Below, piece by piece: positions 17,338 to 29,656 of a stretch of 35,572 nucleotides of DNA (the first letter of the stretch is position 1; each line of letters opens with the position of its first letter). The stretch spans positions 1 to 35,572 of the forward strand of contig JAFASX010000119.1 in assembly GCA_019244295.1 (NCBI GenBank), given 5' to 3'. The notes under the pieces are model-generated. The model had not been told where the DNA came from and made no database searches. It was given only the letters and a program-made list of their open reading frames with translations. This DNA is from Pseudonocardia sp. (GTDB lineage: Bacteria; Actinomycetota; Actinomycetes; Mycobacteriales; Pseudonocardiaceae). The position numbers and the translations under genes were made by a program.

Positions 17338-18725
17338 TGATCAGTCGGGCGACACTGCTAAAGCTCGGCCTGTTCGTACTGCTCACCGCGGGGCTGGTGC
17401 TGTACATCGGGACGGTGTTCTTGGGCCTGTTCTCGTTCATCAGGCCGAAGCCCTACACCGTGCACCTGCCGCTGGGCGACGCCTCGGGGCTGTTCGCCCG
17501 CTCCGAAGTCACGTTCCGAGGGGTCGATGTCGGTTCGGTGGGCCAGCTGCGGCTGAACCGGAACGGCGTGGTGGCTGACCTGACCATCGACGGGTCGGCC
17601 CCGAAGATCCCAGTGGATCTGCAAGCCGTGGTGGCCAGCCGGTCGGCGGTTGGTGAACGGTACGTCGACCTACGGCCGAACTCTGACGCTGGCCCCTTCC
17701 TCACCGACGGTTCCACCATCCCGGCGAACCGGGTCAGCGTGCCGCTTCCGGTGGAGAACGTCCTGCTCAACCTGGACAAGCTGGTGGCGACCGTGCCACT
17801 GGACGATTTGCGCACCGTGGTTGCCGAGCTGGGCAAGGCTTTCAACGGGCTCGCTCCGGCGTTGCGGCTCCTGCTGGACTCCACCAGTTCGCTGACTGAC
17901 ACGGCGACCGAGAATTTGCCGCGGACTCTGCGGCTCATCCGGGACGCCCGAACCGTGCTGCAGACCCAGAACGACCTCGCCGACCCGATCAAGTCGTTCA
18001 GCTTCAACCTGAAACTGGTCTCCGAGCAGCTCAAACGCAGCGACCCGGACATTCGGCGCCTGCTGCGGACCGGCCCCGACGCGGCCAGACAGATCAGCGG
18101 GCTGCTCGAAGAATCGGGCGGCGGGTTGTCAGACACCATCAGAGAAGCCCTGAGGACCAGTTACATCCTGCGCTCGCGGCTCGACCCGATCCAGCAGGTG
18201 CTGATCGCCTACCCGATCTTGACCTCGTACATTCCGACCCTGGCCCCTGGCGACGGCACCGCGCACATCGGGCTCACGGCCAACTTCAACGACCCGTCGG
18301 TCTGCACGCGAGGTTACGGGGCAACCGTCCGGCGACCCGGGACCGACACCCGGCGGCCATGGCCGATCAACTATCGGGCCTACTGCCGGGAGCCGATCTT
18401 CTCCCCGATCGGGGTCCGGGATATTAAGCCGCAGTACCCGTTCATTAATGGCAGGCCAGCGCGCCCACCGGAGTGGTTCTCGGCCTTTTACACTGACGGG
18501 CCGGCCGCCGGCATCTTCGGCCCGCCCATCATGGCCCATCGGAACAACACCGAGGACTACGACTACTCCCGGGCCAGCCACTCCCCGACTGAGCGTTCCC
18601 GGACTGAACACTCCCACGCGCGGCCGGAGCTGACCTCGGAGCCCAAGATGCCTGGGCTGCTCAACGCTCCCGGCCAGCGCGGTCAGTTCGGGCTGACCTC
18701 CGTGCTGCTGATGTTTCCGCGATGA
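17337..18725 (+). CDS. mceF: Mce family protein F (MlaD domain)
   Basis: The sixth and longest Mce protein (462 residues) has an N-terminal membrane helix (LGLFVLLTAGLVLYIGTVFL). The MCE domain includes LGDASGLFARSEVTFRGVDV and ASRSAVGERYVDLRPNSDAG. A long helical segment follows, and the C-terminal region has two Cys (SVCTRGYG, YRAYCREP) in the pattern usual for MceF. The last 60 residues are polar, rich in Ser, Thr, Arg and His. It closes the six-Mce set; 10 bases later the first Mce-associated gene begins. Confidence 0.92.
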   Translation: MISRATLLKLGLFVLLTAGLVLYIGTVFLGLFSFIRPKPYTVHLPLGDASGLFARSEVTFRGVDVGSVGQLRLNRNGVVADLTIDGSAPKIPVDLQAVVASRSAVGERYVDLRPNSDAGPFLTDGSTIPANRVSVPLPVENVLLNLDKLVATVPLDDLRTVVAELGKAFNGLAPALRLLLDSTSSLTDTATENLPRTLRLIRDARTVLQTQNDLADPIKSFSFNLKLVSEQLKRSDPDIRRLLRTGPDAARQISGLLEESGGGLSDTIREALRTSYILRSRLDPIQQVLIAYPILTSYIPTLAPGDGTAHIGLTANFNDPSVCTRGYGATVRRPGTDTRRPWPINYRAYCREPIFSPIGVRDIKPQYPFINGRPARPPEWFSAFYTDGPAAGIFGPPIMAHRNNTEDYDYSRASHSPTERSRTEHSHARPELTSEPKMPGLLNAPGQRGQFGLTSVLLMFPR

Positions 18726-18735
18726 TCCGCGGGCA

Positions 18736-19344
18736 ATGGGGATGCCGGCGCATGCCTTCAGCGGGTGGGTTCTACGCTCGTCGCCCATGAGAGTGCGGTT
18801 GGCAGGCTTGGCCGGTGCTGATCGGGTCAGCATCGCCACCTGGGTTGCCGCGGCGGTCGCGGCCGCCGGCCTAGCGGCGGTGCTGGCGTTTGGCACCCTG
18901 TGGTGGACCGCCACGCACGGCCCTGACGCCGACGTGGCGGCCGCGCGGGACGGAGCGCTGGTCGCGGCCAGGCAGATCGCGGTCAACCTCCAGACGTTGG
19001 ACTACGCGACGGTGGACAAAGGCCTGGACATCTGGCAGGCGTCCGCGACCGGCCCGCTGCTGGAGGAATTCACCAAGAACCGTCAGCAGTACGCCGACCA
19101 GATCCGCGCGGTACAAACGACCACCAGCGCTCGGCTGGTAGACGCCGCACTCTCCGATATAGACACCGCCACCGGTAAGGCCAAAGCGATCGCGGCGGTC
19201 GACGTCAGCACGGTTCAGACCGTGAACGGAGTCCCCAGCCCTCTGGTCATCAAGCAGGTGCGCATCCAGCTCGACCTCGTCCACACACCGGATGCCGGAT
19301 GGAAGGCCGCCGCCGCCGGGGCGATTCGATTCGAGAACCCGTAA
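18736..19344 (+). CDS. Mce-associated membrane protein, type A copy 1
   Basis: The 202-residue protein has one membrane helix (VAAAVAAAGLAAVLAFGTLW). The extracytoplasmic domain reads AARDGALVAARQIAVNLQTL, then IWQASATGPLLEEF, and ends in AGWKAAAAGAIRFENP. Small proteins of this kind follow mce genes in actinobacteria and are thought to stabilise or assist the Mce complex. The sequence aligns with the third gene of this group (19968-20510) across the whole outer domain. ATG 18736 was kept as start because it leaves only 10 bases after mceF; ATG 18787 is an alternative and neither has a strong Shine-Dalgarno. Confidence 0.8.
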   Translation: MGMPAHAFSGWVLRSSPMRVRLAGLAGADRVSIATWVAAAVAAAGLAAVLAFGTLWWTATHGPDADVAAARDGALVAARQIAVNLQTLDYATVDKGLDIWQASATGPLLEEFTKNRQQYADQIRAVQTTTSARLVDAALSDIDTATGKAKAIAAVDVSTVQTVNGVPSPLVIKQVRIQLDLVHTPDAGWKAAAAGAIRFENP

Positions 19345-19359
19345 GGACACCAAAAGATC

Positions 19360-19971
19360 ATGCCTCCTGCTGACCAAACGGACACCACCGTCGACAGCGA
19401 CCACGACCAGCTCGACGCCGGCACCCCGCCCGACGGCGAGACCGGCCAGCGCGGGGGTGGCGCGCGGCGCCGGGTTCGGCTGCTCGCCACGCTCGGGGTC
19501 GCCTCGGTGGTGCTGGTCGCGGCGGCGGTGGTGCTGGCTGTGGGCAACCACGCGGCCCGAGCCAACGGGGCGTTGGCCAATCAGGCGTTCGTCGACCCGG
19601 CGGCGACCGCTGACGTGGTCGGTCAGATCAGCACCGCGATAAAGACCGTGTACTCCTACGACTACCGGGCGTTAGCCGCCAACGAGGCGGCGGCAAAGGC
19701 CGTCATCACCGGCAAGTTCGTCGATGAGTTCGCCCAGACCTTCGAGCCGGTCAAACAGCTGGCGCCAGCACAGCAGGCGGTTCTCACCACCGCGGTTCCC
19801 GCCGTTGGGGTAGCGCTGTTGCGGGGCGACCGAGCCCGGCTGCTGATGATGGTCGACCAGCGAGGCACCCGGGGCCAATCGCAGCAGTTAGCGGGCGCTA
19901 CCGCCCGTCTGGTGGTAGACGCCCAGCGGGTGGACGGCCGTTGGAAGATCGCGGAGGTAACCCCCGAGTGA
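19360..19971 (+). CDS. Mce-associated membrane protein, type B copy 1
   Basis: The 203-residue protein has a polar acidic N-terminus (about 40 residues), a membrane helix (LLATLGVASVVLVAAAVVLA), and an outer domain. That domain includes AFVDPAATADVVGQISTAIK, TVYSYDYRAL, GKFVDEFAQTFEPVKQLAP and VDGRWKIAEVTPE. It aligns with the last gene of the group (20507-21574). The WKIAEV ending is typical of Mce-associated proteins. ATG 19360 has AAGGA about 13 bases upstream. Its TGA overlaps the GTG of the next gene (GTGA at 19968-19971). Confidence 0.82.
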   Translation: MPPADQTDTTVDSDHDQLDAGTPPDGETGQRGGGARRRVRLLATLGVASVVLVAAAVVLAVGNHAARANGALANQAFVDPAATADVVGQISTAIKTVYSYDYRALAANEAAAKAVITGKFVDEFAQTFEPVKQLAPAQQAVLTTAVPAVGVALLRGDRARLLMMVDQRGTRGQSQQLAGATARLVVDAQRVDGRWKIAEVTPE

Positions 19972-20510
19972 ATCGTATGTCCACGCTGTGGAAGGTTGCG
20001 CTGGTTCTCTCCACTGTGCTGGCGCTCGGCTCGATCAGTACGGCCAGCTGGTTCGGGTACCTGTGGTACAACGCCGCGCAGGGCGGCTCTGCTTCAGTGG
20101 TCGACGCCCGCGACGGCGCTATCGAGGCGACACGGAAGCTGGCGGCCACGCTGCAGACGCTGGATGCGACGCGGCCAGAGGAAGGTCTTGATAACTGGGC
20201 GGCCGTCGCCACCGGCGCGCTGTCCGACCAACTGCGTCAAGACCGGGCGAAGTATCTGGACCACTTGAAGAAGTCACCGATATCCAGCAGCGCGACCGTG
20301 CTGGATGTCGCGCTCACCGAACTGGATGCGCCCGCTGGGACCGCTACCGCGATCGTTGCGATGGACGTTACGCAGTCAGTGCTGGTCCACAACCGTCCCT
20401 CGCTGCCGGTCGTCCGCCAGCTGCGAGTAAAACTGAACCTCAGCGAAACCGGTGAAGGGTGGAAGGTAGCCGGAACCAGCCTCATCCCCGCCGACTCAGG
20501 AGCCTCGTGA
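19968..20510 (+). CDS. Mce-associated membrane protein, type A copy 2
   Basis: The 180-residue product has a membrane helix (ALVLSTVLALGSISTASWFG) and an outer domain parallel to type A copy 1. Shared features include DARDGAIEATRKLAATLQTL, then LDNWAAVATGALSDQL, and a GWKVAGTSLIP ending. GTG 19968 was chosen because it overlaps the preceding stop as GTGA and has GGAGG 10 bases upstream. ATG 19977 (MSTLWKVALV) is the alternative. Its own stop forms another GTGA overlap with the next gene. Confidence 0.82.
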   Translation: MNRMSTLWKVALVLSTVLALGSISTASWFGYLWYNAAQGGSASVVDARDGAIEATRKLAATLQTLDATRPEEGLDNWAAVATGALSDQLRQDRAKYLDHLKKSPISSSATVLDVALTELDAPAGTATAIVAMDVTQSVLVHNRPSLPVVRQLRVKLNLSETGEGWKVAGTSLIPADSGAS

Positions 20511-21574
20511 CTGTGCAACGTCGCACGCCAGTTCCTCATGTCCGCCACATTGAGGATGACCTCCCGACTGACACCATTGAGGCGGTGCCGGATCAGGGGC
20601 CGGTGCGGGATCAGGGGCCGGTGCCGGATCAGAGGCCGGTGCCGGATCAGACCCAACCGCCTGACGACGTCGAGCACTGGTTCGGCGGACGTACCGATGC
20701 GGATGATGCGGATGCCAACTCGGTGACCGCAGTGATCCCTCGGCTTCGTCCAGCGGGCGGCGGTGACCCACCGGACACCGCTAGGCGCTCAGATCGGCTA
20801 CCGAGCCAGCCCACCCAGCCCACCCAGCCATCGGACGGCGGAGTCAAACGTGGTGACGACGAACCTCAGACCGAGCGGTTCGCGGCCTACCAGCCCGGGA
20901 CCGTCGATGCCGAGGACCCGCGGCGATGCGACCCCCCAGCCCCGGCCCAGGACGGGCCGGATACGGACACCTCGGGTGATCCGGCACCTGGAGCGGCGGC
21001 GGTCATCGTTGACGAGTCTGATCCCAAGCAGCGCGGCGAGTTGGCGCCACGCGGTGGCGAGACAGACCGCCGCCCGGTGCTATTGGTCGCGACACTGCTT
21101 TTGCTCGCGCTCGCCGGTGGCGGCGGCGCATGGTATTTCCAGCAGCAGGCTGACGTGGCTAGCCGAGATCGACCGGTCAGCAATCTGGCGCTGCTGGACA
21201 AGGCGGCCACCGCGGCGGTCGTCGGCGAGATCAGCAAGGCGATCGAGGCCGCCTACTCCTATGACGGGGCGGCGCTGGACCAGAGCGAAACCCGGGCGTT
21301 GTCCTACCTCACCGGGTCGTTCGTGGACGAGTACAAGCGGAACTTCGCCGCCGTGCGCGCGCTCGGGCCGCGGCAGCGGCCGTCACTGACGTCCAAGGTG
21401 GTGGCGATCGGGGTGATCTCGCTGACCGAGCATCGCGCTAGCCTGCTGGCGATGGTGAACCAGGAAGGTCACCAGGCTAACAGTCCGCAACCAATCAAAG
21501 CGGCGATACGGCTCACGGTCTCCGCCGAGCGGGTGGACGGTCAATGGAAGGTGTCAGAGGTCAACGAAAGGTGA
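20507..21574 (+). CDS. Mce-associated membrane protein, type B copy 2, with long disordered N-terminus
   Basis: This 355-residue protein closes the operon. The N-terminal 185 residues are Asp-, Pro- and Gln-rich, presumably cytoplasmic and disordered. They include a tandem hexapeptide repeat (VPDQGP type). One membrane helix follows (VLLVATLLLLALAGGGGAWY). The outer domain aligns with type B copy 1: LLDKAATAAVVGEISKAIEA, AYSYDGAAL, GSFVDEYKRNF, and the ending VDGQWKVSEVNER. GTG 20507 overlaps the previous stop. AGGAG lies 4 bases upstream, so GTG 20513, 10 bases from it, is also possible. The extended N-terminus is the main difference from copy 1. Confidence 0.82.
   Translation: MTVQRRTPVPHVRHIEDDLPTDTIEAVPDQGPVRDQGPVPDQRPVPDQTQPPDDVEHWFGGRTDADDADANSVTAVIPRLRPAGGGDPPDTARRSDRLPSQPTQPTQPSDGGVKRGDDEPQTERFAAYQPGTVDAEDPRRCDPPAPAQDGPDTDTSGDPAPGAAAVIVDESDPKQRGELAPRGGETDRRPVLLVATLLLLALAGGGGAWYFQQQADVASRDRPVSNLALLDKAATAAVVGEISKAIEAAYSYDGAALDQSETRALSYLTGSFVDEYKRNFAAVRALGPRQRPSLTSKVVAIGVISLTEHRASLLAMVNQEGHQANSPQPIKAAIRLTVSAERVDGQWKVSEVNER
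20585..20650 (+). repeat. 18-bp in-frame tandem repeat, 3.7 copies
   Basis: The unit GTGCCGGATCAGGGGCCG recurs at 20585, 20603, 20621 and, partly, 20639, with one base change in each of the second and third copies. It encodes VPDQGP, VRDQGP, VPDQRP, VPDQ. The unit is a multiple of three, so copy-number change would keep the frame. Confidence 0.9.
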
Positions 21575-21668
21575 CGGTTCAGCAACGGAACACGGCGTCC
21601 AACGAACCGGTTATCCACCGAAGGGAACCACTTGCCGACGATTGGCGTCTTGACTCCGGCCCTCTGGG

Positions 21669-21687
21669 GCGTCACTCTTAGTGGCGC
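21669..21687 (+). terminator. Possible weak terminator of the Mce operon
   Basis: GCGTCAC (21669-21675) and GTGGCGC (21681-21687) can form a 7-bp stem with one G-U pair and a TCTTA loop. It lies 95 bases after the last Mce-associated gene and just upstream of the candidate rpoB promoter. No T tract follows directly. Confidence 0.35.
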
Positions 21688-21710
21688 GATGGTTGCCTTT
21701 GCGACCCCGT

Positions 21711-21777
21711 CTCGACAGCGGCTGCATATGCGGCTAGACTGCGTCTTTGCGCTGCCTTTATGCAGGATGCTGTCGAG
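21711..21777. repeat. Long interrupted inverted repeat bracketing the rpoB promoter -10 box
   Basis: The left arm is CTCGACAGC (21711-21719), GG, CTGCATA (21722-21728). The right arm is TATGCAG (21759-21765), GAT, GCTGTCGAG (21769-21777). The arms match in 16 positions with one unpaired internal patch and surround a 30-base centre. The candidate -35 box lies in the left arm and the -10 box in the centre. Confidence 0.8.
21712..21740 (+). promoter_or_regulatory. Candidate rpoB-rpoC promoter
   Basis: TCGACA (21712-21717) and TAGACT (21735-21740) are separated by exactly 17 bases, close to a housekeeping-sigma promoter. The start point would fall near 21747, leaving a leader of about 220 bases before rpoB. 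The remainder of the 21575-21970 gap holds no gene I can support. Confidence 0.6.
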
Positions 21778-21970
21778 CGTACGCCTTCGGGTGGCCTCTC
21801 GGTGGTTCTCCGGCGTGCTGGGAGCGCGGCTAATACAACAACGGCTTCGTCTCGCCCGCCCCACTCAGGCGCCCTCGGTCCGGACCCCCCGAACCAGTGC
21901 CGACGTTACCCGTCACGAACGGTGCGTGCCAGACGAGCGCCAGGCAGCGTAGTTCTCGGAAGGACGAATC

Positions 21971-24900
21971 TTGGCTGTCTCCCGCGCGACCACGTCCACC
22001 GCAGACTCGACGATCGGGACCGCGACCGGGAATGGAGCCATGCACTCCAAGTTCCCCGGTGCCCCGACCCGCGTCTCATTCGCCAAGATCCACGAGCCGC
22101 TAGAGGTGCCCGACCTACTCGACCTGCAGACTCAGTCATTCGAGTGGTTGGTCGGTGATGAGGCCTGGTTCCAACGCCGGATCGACGCTGGCGATGAGAT
22201 GCCGGTCGGCGGTCTCGAGGAGGTCCTCGCTGAGATCTCCCCGATCGAGGATTTCTCGGGCTCTATGTCGCTGTCCTTCTCCGACCCGCGCTTCGACGAG
22301 ACGAAGGCGCAGGTAGAGGAGTGCAAGGACAAGGACATGACCTATGCGGCGCCGCTGTTCGTCACAGCGGAGTTCACCAACAACGGCACTGGCGAGATCA
22401 AGAGCCAGACGGTGTTCATGGGTGATTTCCCGGTGATGACGGACAAGGGCACCTTCATCATCAACGGCACCGAGCGGGTGGTTGTTTCTCAGCTGGTTCG
22501 GTCGCCAGGTGTCTACTTCGACCATTCGGTCGATAAGGCCACCGACAAGGACGTCTACTCCGTCAGGGTAATCCCGAGCCGGGGAGCCTGGCTGGAGTTC
22601 GATGTGGACAAGCGTGACTCGGTTGGTGTGCGGATCGACCGCAAACGCCGCCAGCCGGTCACCGTGCTGCTTAAAGCTCTGGGCTGGACCAACGAGCAGA
22701 TCCGGGAGCGGTTCTCGTTCAGCGAAACGCTGTTGGCCACCCTGGAGAAAGACCACACCGCTGGCACCGACGAGGCTCTGCTGGACATCTACCGCAAGCT
22801 GCGTCCTGGCGAACCGCCGACCCGGGAGAGCGCGCAGACCCTGTTGGAGAACCTGTTCTTCAAAGACAAGCGCTACGACCTAGCGAAGGTCGGCCGTTAC
22901 AAGGTCAACAAGAAGCTTGGTTTGAAGGTAGCGCCCGATGTGGGCACGCTCACCGAAGACGACATCATCACCACTATCGAGTATCTGGTCCGGCTGCACG
23001 CCGGAGAGACCACGATGACGGTTGGCACCGGTGAGGACACGATCGAGGTCCCGGTGGAGACCGACGACATCGATCACTTCGGCAACCGCCGGCTGCGCAC
23101 GGTGGGCGAGCTGATCCAAAACCAGATCCGGGTAGGGCTGTCCCGGATGGAGCGGGTCGTTCGGGAGCGGATGACCACGCAGGATGTCGAGGCCATCACG
23201 CCTCAGACTTTGATCAACATTCGCCCGGTGGTAGCCGCGATCAAGGAGTTCTTCGGCACCAGCCAGCTGTCCCAGTTCATGGACCAGACCAACCCGCTGG
23301 CCGGCCTTACCCACAAGCGGCGCTTGTCCGCGCTGGGCCCTGGCGGCCTGTCCAGGGAGCGGGCGGGCTTCGAGGTTCGGGACGTGCACACCAGCCACTA
23401 CGGCCGGATGTGTCCGATTGAAACCCCAGAAGGCCCGAACATCGGGCTGATCGGGTCGTTGTCCAGCTTTGCGCGGGTCAACCCGTTCGGCTTCATCCAG
23501 ACGCCGTATCGCAAGGTTGTCGATGGCCAGGTCACCGATCAGATCGACTACCTGACCGCCGACGAGGAAGACCGTTTCGTCAAGGCCCAGGCGAACTCGC
23601 CGCTGGACGCGGACGGCTACTTCGCGGAAAAGCGGGTGCTGGTGCGCACCAAAGGTGGCGAGGTCGAGTACATCGACCCACGCGGCGTGGACTACATGGA
23701 CGTCTCTCCGCGCCAGATGGTGTCGGTGGCGACCGCGATGATCCCATTCCTGGAGCACGACGACGCGAACCGGGCGCTGATGGGCGCCAACATGCAGCGT
23801 CAGTCGGTGCCGTTGTTGCGCAGCGAGGCGCCGTTGGTCGGCACCGGGATGGAGCTGCGTGCCGCCGTCGACGCCGGTGATGTCGTGGTCGCCAACAAGG
23901 CAGGTGTCGTTGAGGAGCTCTGCGCCGACTACATCACCGTTATGGCCGACGACGGCACCAGGCAGACCTACCGGCTGCACAAGTTCCACCGTTCGAACCA
24001 GGGAACTTGTCAGAACCAGAAGCCCATCGTCTCCGAGGGGCAGCGGGTCGAGCAGGGCCAGGTCATCGCGGACGGGCCGTGTACCCAGAACGGCGAGATG
24101 GCCCTCGGTAAGAACCTCCTGGTAGCAATCATGCCGTGGGAGGGGCACAACTACGAAGACGCGATCATTCTGTCCCAGCGGCTGGTGCAGGACGACGTGC
24201 TCACCTCGATCCACATTGAAGAGCACGAGATCGATGCCCGGGATACCAAGCTGGGCGCGGAGGAGATCACCAGGGATATCCCGAACGTCTCCGAAGAGGT
24301 GCTGGCGGATCTGGATGAACGAGGCATCATCCGGATCGGCGCCGAGGTGCAGGCCGGCGACATCCTGGTGGGCAAGGTCACGCCCAAGGGCGAGACCGAG
24401 CTGACCCCGGAGGAGCGGCTGCTGCGGGCGATCTTCGGTGAGAAGGCCCGCGAGGTCCGCGACACCAGCCTCAAGGTGCCGCATGGCGAAAACGGCAAGG
24501 TTATCGGCATCCGGGTCTTCAGCCGCGACGACGAGGACGAGCTTTCGCCCGGCGTCAACGAGTTGGTCCGGGTGTATGTGGCGCAGAAGCGCAAGATCTC
24601 CGACGGAGACAAGCTCGCCGGCCGGCATGGGAACAAGGGCGTCATCGGCAAGATCTTGCCTATCGAAGACATGCCATTCCTGCCCGATGGCAGCCCGGTG
24701 GACATCGTGTTGAACACTCATGGTGTGCCGCGAAGGATGAACATCGGCCAAATTCTGGAGACCCACCTGGGTTGGATCGCCAAGAGCGGCTGGGAGATCG
24801 AGGGCAAGCCGGATTGGGCGGACAAGTTGCCGGCGGAGCTGTACTCCGCGCTCCCTGGCACGAACACCGCGACACCGGTGTTTGACGGCGCCCGCGAGCA

Positions 24901-25501
24901 TGAGATCACCGGTCTGTTGGCCAGTACGCGGCCCAACCGTGACGGTGAGCGCATGGTCGGCCCCGAGGGCAAGGCGACGTTGCTCGACGGACGTTCCGGG
25001 GAGCCGTACCCCTACCCGGTCGCGGTCGGTTACATGTACATCCTCAAGCTCCTGCACCTAGTCGACGACAAGATTCACGCACGGTCCACCGGTCCGTACT
25101 CGATGATCACTCAGCAGCCGCTCGGTGGTAAGGCGCAGTTCGGTGGCCAGCGGTTCGGTGAGATGGAGTGCTGGGCCATGCAGGCGTACGGGGCCGCTTA
25201 CACGCTGCAAGAACTGCTGACCATCAAGTCCGACGACGTGGTCGGCAGGGTGAAGGTCTACGAGGCGATCGTCAAGGGTGAGAACATCCCGGAGCCGGGT
25301 ATCCCTGAGTCGTTCAAGGTGCTGCTCAAGGAACTTCAGTCGTTGTGCCTAAACGTTGAAGTGCTCTCCAGCGATGGCGCGGCGATCGAAATGCGTGACT
25401 CCGACGATGAGGATCTGGAGCGAGCCGCGGCGAACCTCGGCATCAACCTGTCCAGCCGTCCCGGTTCTGACTCGATGTCGGTTGACGATGTCGTCCGCTG
25501 A
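21971..25501 (+). CDS. rpoB: DNA-directed RNA polymerase subunit beta
   Basis: This is the catalytic beta subunit, 1176 residues, full length for an actinobacterium. Landmarks are the N-terminal [20 protein letters not shown], the rifampicin-binding cluster [20 protein letters not shown] followed by [28 protein letters not shown], the active-site lysine region [19 protein letters not shown], and the C-terminal [23 protein letters not shown] 21971 was chosen because GGAAGGA precedes it and actinobacterial RpoB often begins this way ([10 protein letters not shown]). In the rifampicin cluster, E. coli positions 518 and 522 are Thr and Ala rather than Asn and Ser; 516, 526 and 531 are the usual Asp, His and Ser. 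It is cotranscribed with rpoC. Confidence 0.98.
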   Translation: MAVSRATTSTADSTIGTATGNGAMHSKFPGAPTRVSFAKIHEPLEVPDLLDLQTQSFEWLVGDEAWFQRRIDAGDEMPVGGLEEVLAEISPIEDFSGSMSLSFSDPRFDETKAQVEECKDKDMTYAAPLFVTAEFTNNGTGEIKSQTVFMGDFPVMTDKGTFIINGTERVVVSQLVRSPGVYFDHSVDKATDKDVYSVRVIPSRGAWLEFDVDKRDSVGVRIDRKRRQPVTVLLKALGWTNEQIRERFSFSETLLATLEKDHTAGTDEALLDIYRKLRPGEPPTRESAQTLLENLFFKDKRYDLAKVGRYKVNKKLGLKVAPDVGTLTEDDIITTIEYLVRLHAGETTMTVGTGEDTIEVPVETDDIDHFGNRRLRTVGELIQNQIRVGLSRMERVVRERMTTQDVEAITPQTLINIRPVVAAIKEFFGTSQLSQFMDQTNPLAGLTHKRRLSALGPGGLSRERAGFEVRDVHTSHYGRMCPIETPEGPNIGLIGSLSSFARVNPFGFIQTPYRKVVDGQVTDQIDYLTADEEDRFVKAQANSPLDADGYFAEKRVLVRTKGGEVEYIDPRGVDYMDVSPRQMVSVATAMIPFLEHDDANRALMGANMQRQSVPLLRSEAPLVGTGMELRAAVDAGDVVVANKAGVVEELCADYITVMADDGTRQTYRLHKFHRSNQGTCQNQKPIVSEGQRVEQGQVIADGPCTQNGEMALGKNLLVAIMPWEGHNYEDAIILSQRLVQDDVLTSIHIEEHEIDARDTKLGAEEITRDIPNVSEEVLADLDERGIIRIGAEVQAGDILVGKVTPKGETELTPEERLLRAIFGEKAREVRDTSLKVPHGENGKVIGIRVFSRDDEDELSPGVNELVRVYVAQKRKISDGDKLAGRHGNKGVIGKILPIEDMPFLPDGSPVDIVLNTHGVPRRMNIGQILETHLGWIAKSGWEIEGKPDWADKLPAELYSALPGTNTATPVFDGAREHEITGLLASTRPNRDGERMVGPEGKATLLDGRSGEPYPYPVAVGYMYILKLLHLVDDKIHARSTGPYSMITQQPLGGKAQFGGQRFGEMECWAMQAYGAAYTLQELLTIKSDDVVGRVKVYEAIVKGENIPEPGIPESFKVLLKELQSLCLNVEVLSSDGAAIEMRDSDDEDLERAAANLGINLSSRPGSDSMSVDDVVR

Positions 25502-25506
25502 TGATC

Positions 25507-25540
25507 GATACACACAGCCGATACGCACAGCTGATACGCA
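25507..25540 (+). repeat. 13-bp tandem repeat in the rpoB-rpoC gap
   Basis: GATACACACAGCC (25507-25519), GATACGCACAGCT (25520-25532) and GATACGCA (25533-25540) are 2.6 copies of one 13-base unit. They lie just after the rpoB stop in the 115-base gap before rpoC. No function is evident. Confidence 0.75.
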
Positions 25541-25616
25541 AAAAACTCCCGAACCAACCATTAGCCAGTGTTTACCCGTGACATCTGCTTGCCATATTCA
25601 GGGAGACTGAAGCCAC

Positions 25617-29546
<3,930 letters not shown>

Positions 29547-29563
29547 TCAAAGCTTGCTCCCCT

Positions 29564-29610
29564 AGCCGGGGTCGGGTACCACTCTCCCGTGGTGTTACCC
29601 GGCCCCGGCT
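29564..29610 (+). terminator. Strong hairpin terminator after rpoC
   Basis: AGCCGGGG (29564-29571) pairs with CCCCGGCT (29603-29610). Inside, GGGTA and CAC pair with TACCC and GTG, giving a long GC-rich stem with small internal loops. No T run follows. It begins 18 bases after the rpoC stop. Confidence 0.75.
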
Positions 29611-29644
29611 CACTATTCCGCTCACTGCCGCCGCCGGCCGGACA

Positions 29645-29650
29645 TAGAGT
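29645..29650 (+). promoter_or_regulatory. Candidate -10 box for a leaderless otsB transcript
   Basis: TAGAGT ends six bases before GTG 29657, the spacing expected when transcription starts on the initiation codon. No Shine-Dalgarno precedes either candidate start. The -35 region is not recognisable. Confidence 0.4.
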
Positions 29651-29656
29651 GTGGGT

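Noticed and set aside
20585..20650. CRISPR-like array
   Set aside because: The units are contiguous and in frame, with no spacers; it is a coding tandem repeat.
22880..25057. A 725-residue antisense frame opposite rpoB, with similar ones opposite rpoC and fusA
   Set aside because: Long antisense frames are expected opposite high-GC coding sequence. Their translations have no domain signature and no start context.
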